Of a DNA stretch of 5,583 bases, positions 1-5,583 are shown in pieces. The stretch is from Chloroflexota bacterium. GTDB taxonomy: Bacteria; Chloroflexota; Anaerolineae; VGOG01. The stretch covers positions 1 through 5,583 of the forward strand of contig JAUWYT010000136.1 of the NCBI GenBank assembly GCA_030615705.1. Direction: 5' to 3'. The stretch's first letter is position 1; each line of letters starts with the position of its first letter. The notes beneath the pieces were generated by a model that was not told the DNA's origin, ran no database searches, and saw only the letters and a program-made list of their open reading frames with translations. Made by a program: the position numbers and the translations under genes.

Positions 1-236
<236 letters not shown>

Positions 237-252
237 TTAGCTGCTCCTTCTC

Positions 253-1458
253 TCACCAAACCATAAACTCCCCTCGCGCCAGGCGGTCGGTGAAGTCGTA
301 GATGCCCGCCAGCTCGTTTTCGATCACGGCTTCGACGTCGCCGCGGACGGCCTCTAGCTCCAGGCCGGGCTCTAAGATGAGCTGGGCGGAGGCGATCAAG
401 GGTTGGTCAATGGGGTGGCCGATCTGGCTGCAGAGCCAGATGTAAACCTCTCTGATGCCCGGCACGGTCTTGTAGACCTTCTCGGCGATGCTGTGAGAGA
501 GCAGATTGTAGATCTTGCCTACGTGGCTGACGGGGTTTTTCCCCGCTGCCGCCTCGGTGCTCATAGGTCGGTTGAGGGCGATTACTCCGTTAACTTTGTT
601 GCCCCGCCCCACCTGGCCGCAATCACCCCCTTCAGCCGAGGTGCCAAGCACAGTCAGGTACATGCCGCCCTCACCCCGGCCTGGCACATCAAGGGTGTTG
701 ATGTTCACGGTTACCTTTTCGATGGTGTGCTGATGCCGGGCCACAAATTCCTCCAGCTCAGCCTGGATGGCCGCCTTGCGTTCGAAATAAGCTTCTTCGG
801 TAGGGATGAAGCGATCAACGAAAGCTATGGCTACCGTCAGCATCAGTTCGTGATCGTGCCGGTAGCCCATTACCTTGATGTCTTCGCCCACCTCGGGGTA
901 GGCGGCCTTGAAGGCAGTGGAGTTCAGGTGGCGCTCGGTGGCTAGCACCAGCTTCTCTGTCTCCGTTAAGGGCGCATAACCTACCCCCGCTGAGGTGTCG
1001 TTGGCCCCGATGACCTCCCGCTCGAAGATGTCGGTCAGCTCCGGCGATCCGGGTTTGATCTCGTTCTGGAAGACGATGTGCTCTTCTACGTCCACGAAGC
1101 GCAGGTTGGATCGCAGCCAGGCCTTGGCCGTGGCCTCGGCGATATCACCCACCGGTACCCTCTTTCCCTGCACTTCGTAGATAGCACGGTCGCCGAACAC
1201 CAGGCGCATTGGTTCCTCGACGGTGCCACCTCCTAGACGAGGCGCAGTCCGGCCGGCCACCAGGAGCCCCTTGTCAATGTTGTGGTGCAGGATGCGGCCG
1301 AAGGTGTCCAGGTACGCTCGGCAGAGCTCTACCGAGATCGCTTCCATGATGGCGTCGCAGATTGAGTCGGGGTGGCCAACACCTTTCCTCTCCACTAGCT
1401 CCACCTGCTGTTCCCCAACAGGGATCCTGCTCAGGCTCTCCAAAATGATGTTCCTCAT
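253..1458 (-). CDS. metK: Archaeal-type methionine adenosyltransferase (S-adenosylmethionine synthetase)
   Basis: This 401-residue cytosolic enzyme makes SAM from methionine and ATP. It matches the archaeal-type family (Pfam AdoMet_Synthase, PF01941; often named mat) and not the classical bacterial MetK of about 385 residues. Visible blocks are [13 protein letters not shown] (23-35), [10 protein letters not shown] (69-78), [14 protein letters not shown] (151-164), GEDIKVMG (191-198), [20 protein letters not shown] (272-291) and [19 protein letters not shown] (297-315). Length is full for the family and I see no break. The ATG at 1458-1456 follows a very strong AAGGAGG site five bases upstream. 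The upstream gap to the acetyltransferase is only 35 bases, too short for a SAM riboswitch, so any such control must lie farther upstream. ahcY follows after 16 bases. No interspersed element interrupts this gene. The symbol metK is used by function; the fold family is the archaeal one. Confidence 0.95.
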   Translation of the reverse strand: MRNIILESLSRIPVGEQQVELVERKGVGHPDSICDAIMEAISVELCRAYLDTFGRILHHNIDKGLLVAGRTAPRLGGGTVEEPMRLVFGDRAIYEVQGKRVPVGDIAEATAKAWLRSNLRFVDVEEHIVFQNEIKPGSPELTDIFEREVIGANDTSAGVGYAPLTETEKLVLATERHLNSTAFKAAYPEVGEDIKVMGYRHDHELMLTVAIAFVDRFIPTEEAYFERKAAIQAELEEFVARHQHTIEKVTVNINTLDVPGRGEGGMYLTVLGTSAEGGDCGQVGRGNKVNGVIALNRPMSTEAAAGKNPVSHVGKIYNLLSHSIAEKVYKTVPGIREVYIWLCSQIGHPIDQPLIASAQLILEPGLELEAVRGDVEAVIENELAGIYDFTDRLARGEFMVW

Positions 1459-1493
1459 TTGCTCCTCCTTCGTTGTTTGTGATTGGATATTGG

Positions 1494-2405
1494 CTATTTG
1501 CGCTCGCCCACGACCTCGATGAAAGGGCAGTATCTGCGGAAGCCCAATCTCTCGTAGATTTCGATGGCCTCAGCGTTCTCCCGATTCACATTGAGGACGA
1601 CATCGAGGCCCTGAGCTCTGTCCTGAGCGGCTCGACTGAGCCTGTCCTGAGCGTAGCCGAAGGGCTCGCCGAAGTCTCGCCGAAGGGCCAGAAGCTCTTC
1701 CACCACGTGGCTGGTGCAGGCTGTAGCGTAGCCTCGGCGCCGATGGTTGGGGCGGGTGAAGATGTTGCCCACTGCCGCCACACCGAAGGTTGGCGAGACC
1801 AGGTGGGTGCCTGCCACAGAGACCAACTGCCCGCTGACCTCAATGCCGTAGTAGACGCCATCGCGCAGTTGATAGGGAGCGAAGGCTGACCCTCCACCCA
1901 GGCGATAGAGTTCCAGCAGTTGATCGAGGTGAGTCGGGTTAAGTCGGATAGCCGGGCCGGGGACGTGGCCCTTCGGCCCTTCGGCTACGCTCAGGACAGG
2001 CGGGCTCAGGACAGGGCGAAAGTCCGCTGAGGTTATCACCATGCGGAGCATCTTCTCAATCTCATCCAGGGCATAGGAGGCCTCCACCACCGGCAGGTGC
2101 TCCGCCCGACAGGTGAAGTAGGCCCGCTTAGGCTGCAAGGCCTGTCCTGAGCCGAGCCGAAGGGCCGAATCCAGGATAGCAGCCACGCCATCGGTATCAC
2201 CCATGGTGAAGAGGGCGTGAGGATTGAGGCCGGTGAAAAGGAGGGCCAGAGCTTGCGTCTTTCCGTTGTCCTCGGCTCCAAACCATTGGCACCGGGCAAA
2301 GAGGCTCGGCTCCAGGTCGCCGATGGCGTAGGCAGCGTAGAGGCGATCCTGCTGTAGAAAACTCAGGATTTCCTCCCTGTCTCTGAGGTTCTTGACTTGC
2401 CACAT
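1494..2405 (-). CDS. GNAT-family N-acetyltransferase carrying three in-frame repeat-element insertions
   Basis: A 303-residue protein with the acetyl-CoA binding signature in its C-terminal half: GNIFTRPNHRRRGYATA (213-229, with the R-x-x-G-x-A pyrophosphate loop RRRGYA) followed by LNVNRENAEAIEIYERLGF (271-289), the usual last strand and helix of GNAT enzymes. The N-terminal half (MWQVKNLRDREEILSFLQQ, then RLYAAYAIGDLEP) looks like the extra domain of two-domain GNAT proteins; the acetyl acceptor cannot be read from the sequence. Three segments do not look like GNAT sequence and are encoded by short repeats: about 81-89 (RLGSGQA), 131-146 (PVLSPPVLSVAEGPKG) and 241-265 (contains PFGYAQDR and AAQDR). 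Removing them leaves DSAL-QPK and EELLA-GLDVVLNVN joins that read naturally and a protein of about 255 residues. Start ATG 2405 has GGGAG eight bases upstream; the glycosyltransferase stop is 15 bases before it. No stop codon interrupts the frame, so it is probably expressed. Confidence 0.85.
   Translation of the reverse strand: MWQVKNLRDREEILSFLQQDRLYAAYAIGDLEPSLFARCQWFGAEDNGKTQALALLFTGLNPHALFTMGDTDGVAAILDSALRLGSGQALQPKRAYFTCRAEHLPVVEASYALDEIEKMLRMVITSADFRPVLSPPVLSVAEGPKGHVPGPAIRLNPTHLDQLLELYRLGGGSAFAPYQLRDGVYYGIEVSGQLVSVAGTHLVSPTFGVAAVGNIFTRPNHRRRGYATACTSHVVEELLALRRDFGEPFGYAQDRLSRAAQDRAQGLDVVLNVNRENAEAIEIYERLGFRRYCPFIEVVGERK
1611..1685. repeat. Interspersed coding element copy A (compound, about 75-78 bases)
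   Basis: Within the GNAT gene (residues about 241-265). The plus strand holds CCTGTCCTGAGC at 1641-1652, then GTA, then GCCGAAGGG at 1656-1664. A second head copy, TCTGTCCTGAGC, lies at 1617-1628, 24 bases away, and the tail motif GCCGAAG recurs at 1668-1674 and 1679-1685. It looks like a nested or internally expanded version of a 24-base unit. Exact ends are uncertain. The encoded peptide, which includes PFGYAQDR and AAQDR, sits between the helix ending EELLA and the strand GLDVVLNVN, where GNAT proteins normally have a short turn. Confidence 0.85.
1969..2016. repeat. Interspersed coding element copy B (48 bases)
   Basis: Within the GNAT gene (residues about 131-146). Positions 1977-2000 are the exact reverse complement of the 24-base unit at 1641-1664. 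The head half is repeated at 2004-2015 (GCTCAGGACAGG, 15 bases after the copy at 1989-2000), and the CCCTTCGG tail is doubled in tandem at 1969-1976 and 1977-1984. On the coding strand the unit reads PVLSVAEG, preceded by the partial repeat PVLSP. Total extra length is about 48 bases (16 codons). Confidence 0.88.
2141..2164. repeat. Interspersed coding element copy C (single 24-base unit)
   Basis: Within the GNAT gene. CCTGTCCTGAGC, CGA, GCCGAAGGG: 22 of 24 bases match copy A, the two differences lying in the middle triplet. It is flanked by GGCC at 2139-2142 and 2163-2166, exactly 24 bases apart, so precise loss of one unit would restore DSALQPK in the protein. It is read in a different frame from copies A and B, giving RLGSGQA. 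This is the cleanest example of a single unit in the window. Confidence 0.85.
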
Positions 2406-2420
2406 GGCTAGCTCTCCCGT

Positions 2421-3098
2421 CTAGGGCAACAGCCGGTCCGTGAGGATCGTGAAGAGGGCCCTCAATCCGTCTTTGGCCCTGATCTTCTTTCCCTCCTCGA
2501 ACGACCTGGGGTGGTAGGAAATGGGTACCTCAACGATCTCGTAGCCATTCTTGCAGAGCTTGTCCGTCAGCTCGAAGTCCAGGTCGAAACCCGCGCAGTT
2601 TAATTTCAACTCCTGGAGCACTTCTGTTCTCACCATCTTGCAGGCTGTGGCCACGTCAGTCAGGTTAGCTCCAAATAATAGGTTAGTTAAGAACGTCAGG
2701 AAGCGCACACCCCAATAGAAGTGACTGTAGATAGCCTTTGGACCGCCCAGCACTCGGGACCCGTAAACGGCACCCAGGTCCTTCTCCAGGGCCAGGTCAA
2801 CGAGTTTGTGCCAGTCCTGGGGATCGTACTCCAGATCGGCATCCTGGATTATGGTGTAATCGCCTGTGCAATAGGGGATGGCCGTCCTGATAGAGGTTCC
2901 CTTGCCGAAGTTCTCTGGCTGGAAGATGATGCGGATGTCGTCATCATCTATTTGCTGGAGCAGTTCCCGCGTCCCATCGGTCGAGCAGTTGTCTACGACG
3001 ATGATCTCCTTCTCGATCTCCACAGCCTTCACCCTCTCCAGGGCGGTCAGGATGGTGTCCCTCTCGTTGAAAGCAGGCATGATGACGGAGAGTTTCAT
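2421..3098 (-). CDS. Family 2 glycosyltransferase, polyprenyl-phosphate sugar transferase (DPM1-like)
   Basis: A 225-residue GT-A protein opening with MKLSVIMPAFNE, the usual first strand of family 2 enzymes. Asp36 in IIVVDNCSTDGT should bind the nucleotide, and Asp86-Ala-Asp88 in IIQDADLEYDP is the metal-binding DxD. GSRVLGG (113-119), TDVATACKMVR (147-157), FDLDFELTDKL (171-181) and VPISYHPRSFEEGKKI (191-206) are typical of the dolichol- or polyprenyl-phosphate hexose transferases. No C-terminal transmembrane pair is present, so it is a cytosolic or peripheral membrane enzyme; donor and acceptor cannot be told. An in-frame GTG at 3185 would add 29 residues (ICRLEAGRS...), but these are unlike the family and have no ribosome site, so the ATG at 3098 is chosen. 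The acetyltransferase follows after 15 bases. The neighbourhood suggests surface glycan or glycolipid synthesis. Confidence 0.9.
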   Translation of the reverse strand: MKLSVIMPAFNERDTILTALERVKAVEIEKEIIVVDNCSTDGTRELLQQIDDDDIRIIFQPENFGKGTSIRTAIPYCTGDYTIIQDADLEYDPQDWHKLVDLALEKDLGAVYGSRVLGGPKAIYSHFYWGVRFLTFLTNLLFGANLTDVATACKMVRTEVLQELKLNCAGFDLDFELTDKLCKNGYEIVEVPISYHPRSFEEGKKIRAKDGLRALFTILTDRLLP

Positions 3099-3101
3099 GT
3101 G

Positions 3102-3108
3102 CTCCCTT
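3102..3108 (-). promoter_or_regulatory. Ribosome binding site that fixes the glycosyltransferase start
   Basis: AAGGGAG on the minus strand ends three bases before the ATG at 3098. The spacing is short but workable, and no comparable site precedes the upstream GTG at 3185. It supports the shorter protein beginning MKLSVIMPAF. Confidence 0.65.
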
Positions 3109-3200
3109 GTAATCTGGGGTATTTTCCACACAGTATGGACATAACGGCCTTGAGCTGAGCGGCCCGCTTCCAACCTGCAGATCACTCAAGCCTTGCGCAA

Positions 3201-3219
3201 ACCCGCCCGCTGGCCGGGT
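3201..3219 (-). other. GC-rich hairpin in the 167-base gap between hydrolase and glycosyltransferase
   Basis: On the minus strand ACCCGGCC, AGC, GGGCGGGT can fold into a stem of seven pairs with one G-G mismatch and a three-base loop. It lies about 45 bases after the hydrolase stop. Only two further T bases follow the stem, so it is a poor rho-independent terminator, and it might be a pause or attenuation site. The rest of the gap (3099-3265) shows no convincing -35/-10 pair to me. Confidence 0.3.
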
Positions 3220-3265
3220 CCACCCCAGCGAAATGTAGGCCGATTTCTATTGCTCTTGAACTATA

Positions 3266-4132
3266 TTAAAGCAAGAAGTCAATAGCAAGTTGATTGAAAA
3301 CCTCTGGGCGTTCATAATTGGGAACGTGACCAACTCCATCGATGATCTCCAGGCGAGAACCTTCGAGAATACGATGCATCTCCTCTCCAATGCGCAAAGG
3401 AATTGATTTGTCCTCCCTGCCCCAAACTATCAGGATCGGCACATCCAGTTTGGCCAAGCGGTGGATCTCATCACTAAGACTGAAGAAGAATTGCTTGCGA
3501 AAGATCGTCAACAGACACTCAGTAGTGTCTTTGATTTTGTGGAACCGTGTGACGTTTTCCACGTAGCTTTCCGCAAGCAGCTCTTTGTTATGAATCATGA
3601 AGTCTCCCAGGTTCTTTCTCCTGATAGCATTGGTACTCAGCCCAAACAAGAATTCCCCAACCCAGGGCAAGGTGATGATCTTAGGCGCTAAGGGCAAGCT
3701 ATGGGGCATACCACCCGAGCCCACCAGCAATAGCTTGTCAACCCTTTCTCTGTGCTGCAGACAAAACACGATGGCTGTACCGCCCCCCATTGACTGACCT
3801 ACCAAGGAAGCGCGTTGGATTCCAAGAGCGTCCATGAACGTTGATACCTGATCGGAGTAAAGTTGGTAGCCATAGTCCATAGGCTCGCGTGTGCTGTATC
3901 CAAAACCCCACAGGTCAAGAGCATAGACTTTGAATCTCTCGGCAAGCACATCTATGTTACTTACCCACAAGTAAGAGTCGTAGAAGAAGCCATGCAGAAG
4001 AATAACTGGGGCTCCTTCACCCTTCTCAATATAATGGGTCGGCTGTCCGTCTAGATCAATGAATTTCCCTTGGGCAAATCTATCTGCCCAGTCTTCAAGA
4101 GGCTGACTACTCCAGCGTATGAATGCAGACAT
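3266..4132 (-). CDS. Alpha/beta-fold hydrolase
   Basis: A 288-residue protein with a complete alpha/beta hydrolase triad: the oxyanion-hole motif LLHGF (45-49), nucleophile Ser114 in the elbow GQSMGG (112-117), acid Asp241 in WGREDKSIP and His269 in GVGHVPNYERP. About 20 residues precede the first strand; there is no signal peptide or membrane segment, so it should be cytosolic. The lid region (about 140-225) is not distinctive, and the family includes esterases, C-C bond hydrolases and haloperoxidase-like enzymes, so the substrate is unknown. The ATG at 4132 follows a strong AAAGGAGGAG site, and the E1 gene stop is 27 bases upstream. Base composition stands out: 60-base stretches I counted are about 47-53% GC, against 63-68% in the SAM synthetase gene. 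It also has no copies of the interspersed element. Both fit a different origin, but they do not prove one. Confidence 0.9.
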   Translation of the reverse strand: MSAFIRWSSQPLEDWADRFAQGKFIDLDGQPTHYIEKGEGAPVILLHGFFYDSYLWVSNIDVLAERFKVYALDLWGFGYSTREPMDYGYQLYSDQVSTFMDALGIQRASLVGQSMGGGTAIVFCLQHRERVDKLLLVGSGGMPHSLPLAPKIITLPWVGEFLFGLSTNAIRRKNLGDFMIHNKELLAESYVENVTRFHKIKDTTECLLTIFRKQFFFSLSDEIHRLAKLDVPILIVWGREDKSIPLRIGEEMHRILEGSRLEIIDGVGHVPNYERPEVFNQLAIDFLL

Positions 4133-4159
4133 ATCTGTCTCCTCCTTTTAACTCAGAAG

Positions 4160-5572
4160 TCAGCCCAACAAGTGATGTGGAAAACACGCGTAATTTGAAA
4201 AGAACTCGTCGAACTTGTCTAGCACGTAGTCTATCCGCACATCGTCCAGCCCCGGATAAACTCCAATGAAGAAGGAGTTCCTCATCACCAGATCGGAGTT
4301 CTCCAGTCTCCCCACCAGCTTGCACTTCATGTCTCGATAGCCGGGCTGTTTGAGGATGTTGCCAGCGAAGAGCAATCTGGTCTCGATGCGAGCATCCTCG
4401 AGCCAGCGCACCAGTTCCTGGCGGCTGAAGGGTGCCTCGGGTTTCACGGTGATGGGAAAGGCAAACCAGGAGACATCGGCCCGCTCGCTCCAGCGGGGGA
4501 GGATTAGATGGTCTTTGTGCCGCTTCAATCCTTCGAAGAGCCTCCGGAAGTTATGTTTCCGCTTTTCTATGAAGCCTGGCAGCTTCTCCAGTTGGGCAAT
4601 CCCCAAGGCCGCCTGGATATCGGTGGGCCTGAGGTTGTAGCCAATGTTGGTGTAGAGGTACCTGTGGTCGTAAGTGCCGGGCCCTTCGGCAGCCCTTCGA
4701 CGGGCCCCTGGTCCTTTGGCCCCAGGGACAAAGGGCTCAGGACAGGGCAGGCCGGGTATTTCCCACTTGAAGCGCCGCCCGCAAGCGCCATTAGGATCTG
4801 TGGTGTTGTACTTGCACCAGCAAGCGCGGCCCCAGTCTCGGATGGAGCGGGCGATCTTGGCCAGTTTCTTGTCGTTGGTGATGACAGCGCCCCCCTCTCC
4901 TGTGGTGATGTGATGGGCCGGATAAAAGCTCAGAGTGCCCAGATGGCCAAAGGTGCCCACGTGCCTGCCGTTGAAGTGGGAGCCTAGGGCGTCGCAGGCA
5001 TCCTCGATGACGAAGAGCCCCCATGTTTCGGCCAACTCCATGATCTCATCCATCTCGCAAGGGTTGCCTAAGGTGTGAGGCACGAAGATGGCCTTGGTCC
5101 TCTCGGAGATAGCCTCTTCTAAGGTGGAGACATCGAGGTTGTAGGTACCTAGCTCGCAATCCACGAAAACGGGGATCAGGCCGTTTTGAATCAGGGGGGC
5201 AACCGTGGTGGGGAAAGTGACAGCGGGGGTGATCACCTCGTCGCCTCTTTCTGGATGCCCCTTGAACTCCCTGGAACAAAGCGTCGCGACGGCCAGGAGG
5301 TTGGCCGAGGAGCCAGAGTTCACAAATACAGCATCCGAGACGTCTAGGAACTTGCCTAGCTGTTCCTCGAATTCCTCGGCATAGCGCCCCATGGTCAGCC
5401 AGAACTCCAACACGGCATCCACCATGGCGATCATCTCCCGCTCGTCGTAGACTCGCCCTGCGTAATGAACTTTGGTCTGACCGGGGATGAAGGGTTGCTC
5501 CTCGTGCTCCAACCTGTAAAATTCCGCGATCTTCTCGAAGATTTCGCGCTTGAGAGAATCAGCATCACTCAT
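4160..5572 (-). CDS. rfbH: CDP-4-keto-6-deoxyglucose 3-dehydrase (E1, RfbH/AscC type), PMP- and [2Fe-2S]-dependent, with a 22-residue inserted segment
   Basis: A 470-residue DegT/DnrJ/EryC1-fold enzyme that, in the RfbH/AscC family, removes the C3 hydroxyl of CDP-4-keto-6-deoxyglucose with a reductase partner on the way to 3,6-dideoxyhexoses. The aminotransferase lysine is replaced by His220 in SFYPAHHITTGEGG, the hallmark of this dehydrase. Asp191 (VIEDACDALGSH) binds the cofactor ring and NSGSSAN (85-91) the phosphate. Cys193, Cys251 and Cys253 keep the published C-X57-C-X1-C spacing of the [2Fe-2S] ligands; the fourth, Cys264, is ten residues later instead of the usual seven. TRLLFAGNILKQPGY and FFIGVYPGL near the C-terminus also match RfbH. 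Residues 277-298 are encoded by an interspersed repeat and have no counterpart in Salmonella RfbH (437 residues) as I recall it. Start ATG 5572 follows GGGAG. No reductase gene (ascD/ddhD) is in the window. The alpha/beta hydrolase gene follows after 27 bases. Confidence 0.9.
   Translation of the reverse strand: MSDADSLKREIFEKIAEFYRLEHEEQPFIPGQTKVHYAGRVYDEREMIAMVDAVLEFWLTMGRYAEEFEEQLGKFLDVSDAVFVNSGSSANLLAVATLCSREFKGHPERGDEVITPAVTFPTTVAPLIQNGLIPVFVDCELGTYNLDVSTLEEAISERTKAIFVPHTLGNPCEMDEIMELAETWGLFVIEDACDALGSHFNGRHVGTFGHLGTLSFYPAHHITTGEGGAVITNDKKLAKIARSIRDWGRACWCKYNTTDPNGACGRRFKWEIPGLPCPEPFVPGAKGPGARRRAAEGPGTYDHRYLYTNIGYNLRPTDIQAALGIAQLEKLPGFIEKRKHNFRRLFEGLKRHKDHLILPRWSERADVSWFAFPITVKPEAPFSRQELVRWLEDARIETRLLFAGNILKQPGYRDMKCKLVGRLENSDLVMRNSFFIGVYPGLDDVRIDYVLDKFDEFFSNYACFPHHLLG
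4679..4747. repeat. Interspersed coding element copy D (long variant, about 66 bases, in the E1 gene)
   Basis: On the coding strand it begins CCCTGTCCTGAGCCC and ends GCTGCCGAAGGG, the same head and tail as the units in the GNAT gene. About 40 bases of hairpin-forming sequence lie between: CCCTGG/CCAGGG pair across 4706-4727, or CCTTTG/CAAAGG across 4713-4734. The 16 bases GGGCTCAGGACAGGGC at 4733-4748 recur exactly at 2002-2017 in copy B. GGGC at 4679-4682 and 4745-4748 are 66 bases apart (22 codons), and GCCGGG at 4676-4681 and 4751-4756 are 75 apart. The peptide runs CPEPFVPGAKGPGARRRAAE followed by GP. Confidence 0.8.
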
Positions 5573-5583
5573 CGAAAGCTCCC

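Noticed and set aside
403..945. 180-codon open frame on the plus strand
   Set aside because: It lies wholly inside metK on the opposite strand, has no recognisable domain, and is explained by GC-rich codon bias of the real gene.
1418..1440. TCCTGCTCAGGCTC near the start of metK resembling the element head
   Set aside because: It encodes the normal family N-terminus (ESLSRIPVG) and lacks the GGACAGG part, so it is ordinary coding sequence.
1459..1493. Possible SAM riboswitch upstream of metK
   Set aside because: The gap is only 35 bases and mostly holds the ribosome site and a small CCAAT-A-TCCAAT repeat; this is far too short for a known SAM or SAH riboswitch.
1473..1889. 138-codon plus-strand open frame and a 103-codon minus-strand frame (1586-1897) over the GNAT gene
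   Set aside because: Both are shadows of the GNAT gene, kept open partly because the repeat element rarely contains stops.
3146..3164. GGCC, TTGAGCTGAGC, GGCC in the intergenic gap as a degenerate copy of the interspersed element
   Set aside because: It shares only a few bases with the head motif and lacks the tail, so chance similarity is as likely.
3099..3185. N-terminal extension of the glycosyltransferase from a GTG at 3185
   Set aside because: The extra 29 residues are unlike family 2 enzymes, there is no ribosome site, and AAGGGAG precedes the ATG at 3098, which starts the canonical MKLSVIMPAFNE.
4706..4734. Hairpins in copy D as a terminator
   Set aside because: They lie in the middle of the E1 reading frame with no T-run after the stem and are better explained as internal structure of the repeat.

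Overview
The window (5,583 bases) is packed with protein genes, all on the minus strand, so transcription runs from the right end to the left. In that order they are: an RfbH/AscC-type (E1) CDP-4-keto-6-deoxyglucose 3-dehydrase (4160-5572), an alpha/beta hydrolase (3266-4132), a family-2 glycosyltransferase (2421-3098), a GNAT acetyltransferase (1494-2405), an archaeal-type methionine adenosyltransferase (253-1458), and the N-terminal third or less of S-adenosylhomocysteine hydrolase (1-236, cut by the window edge). Most gaps are 15-35 bases and most starts have a Shine-Dalgarno sequence. The exception is a 167-base gap between hydrolase and glycosyltransferase. I see no RNA genes, CRISPR array or transposase.

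How the genes fit together: the right half looks like surface-polysaccharide work. E1 makes the 3-deoxy sugar intermediate of 3,6-dideoxyhexoses, and the glycosyltransferase moves a sugar, probably at the membrane. The left end is the S-adenosylmethionine (SAM) cycle: metK makes SAM and ahcY removes the S-adenosylhomocysteine left after methyl transfer. The acetyltransferase sits between the two modules with no known substrate. A link between them, such as sugar methylation or acetylation, is inference only.

Organism: RfbH-type E1, strong GGAGG-type ribosome sites and a fairly GC-rich composition suggest a bacterium, while the SAM synthetase is the archaeal type. An uncultured bacterium, possibly Chloroflexota-like, is my best guess, with low confidence.

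The most striking feature is a family of short GC-rich interspersed elements inserted in frame within protein genes: three in the GNAT gene and a longer relative in the E1 gene. They share a CCTGTCCTGAGC head and a GCCGAAGGG tail, occur in both orientations and different reading frames, and each adds a multiple of three bases, so the host proteins carry extra peptide segments of about 8 to 25 residues.
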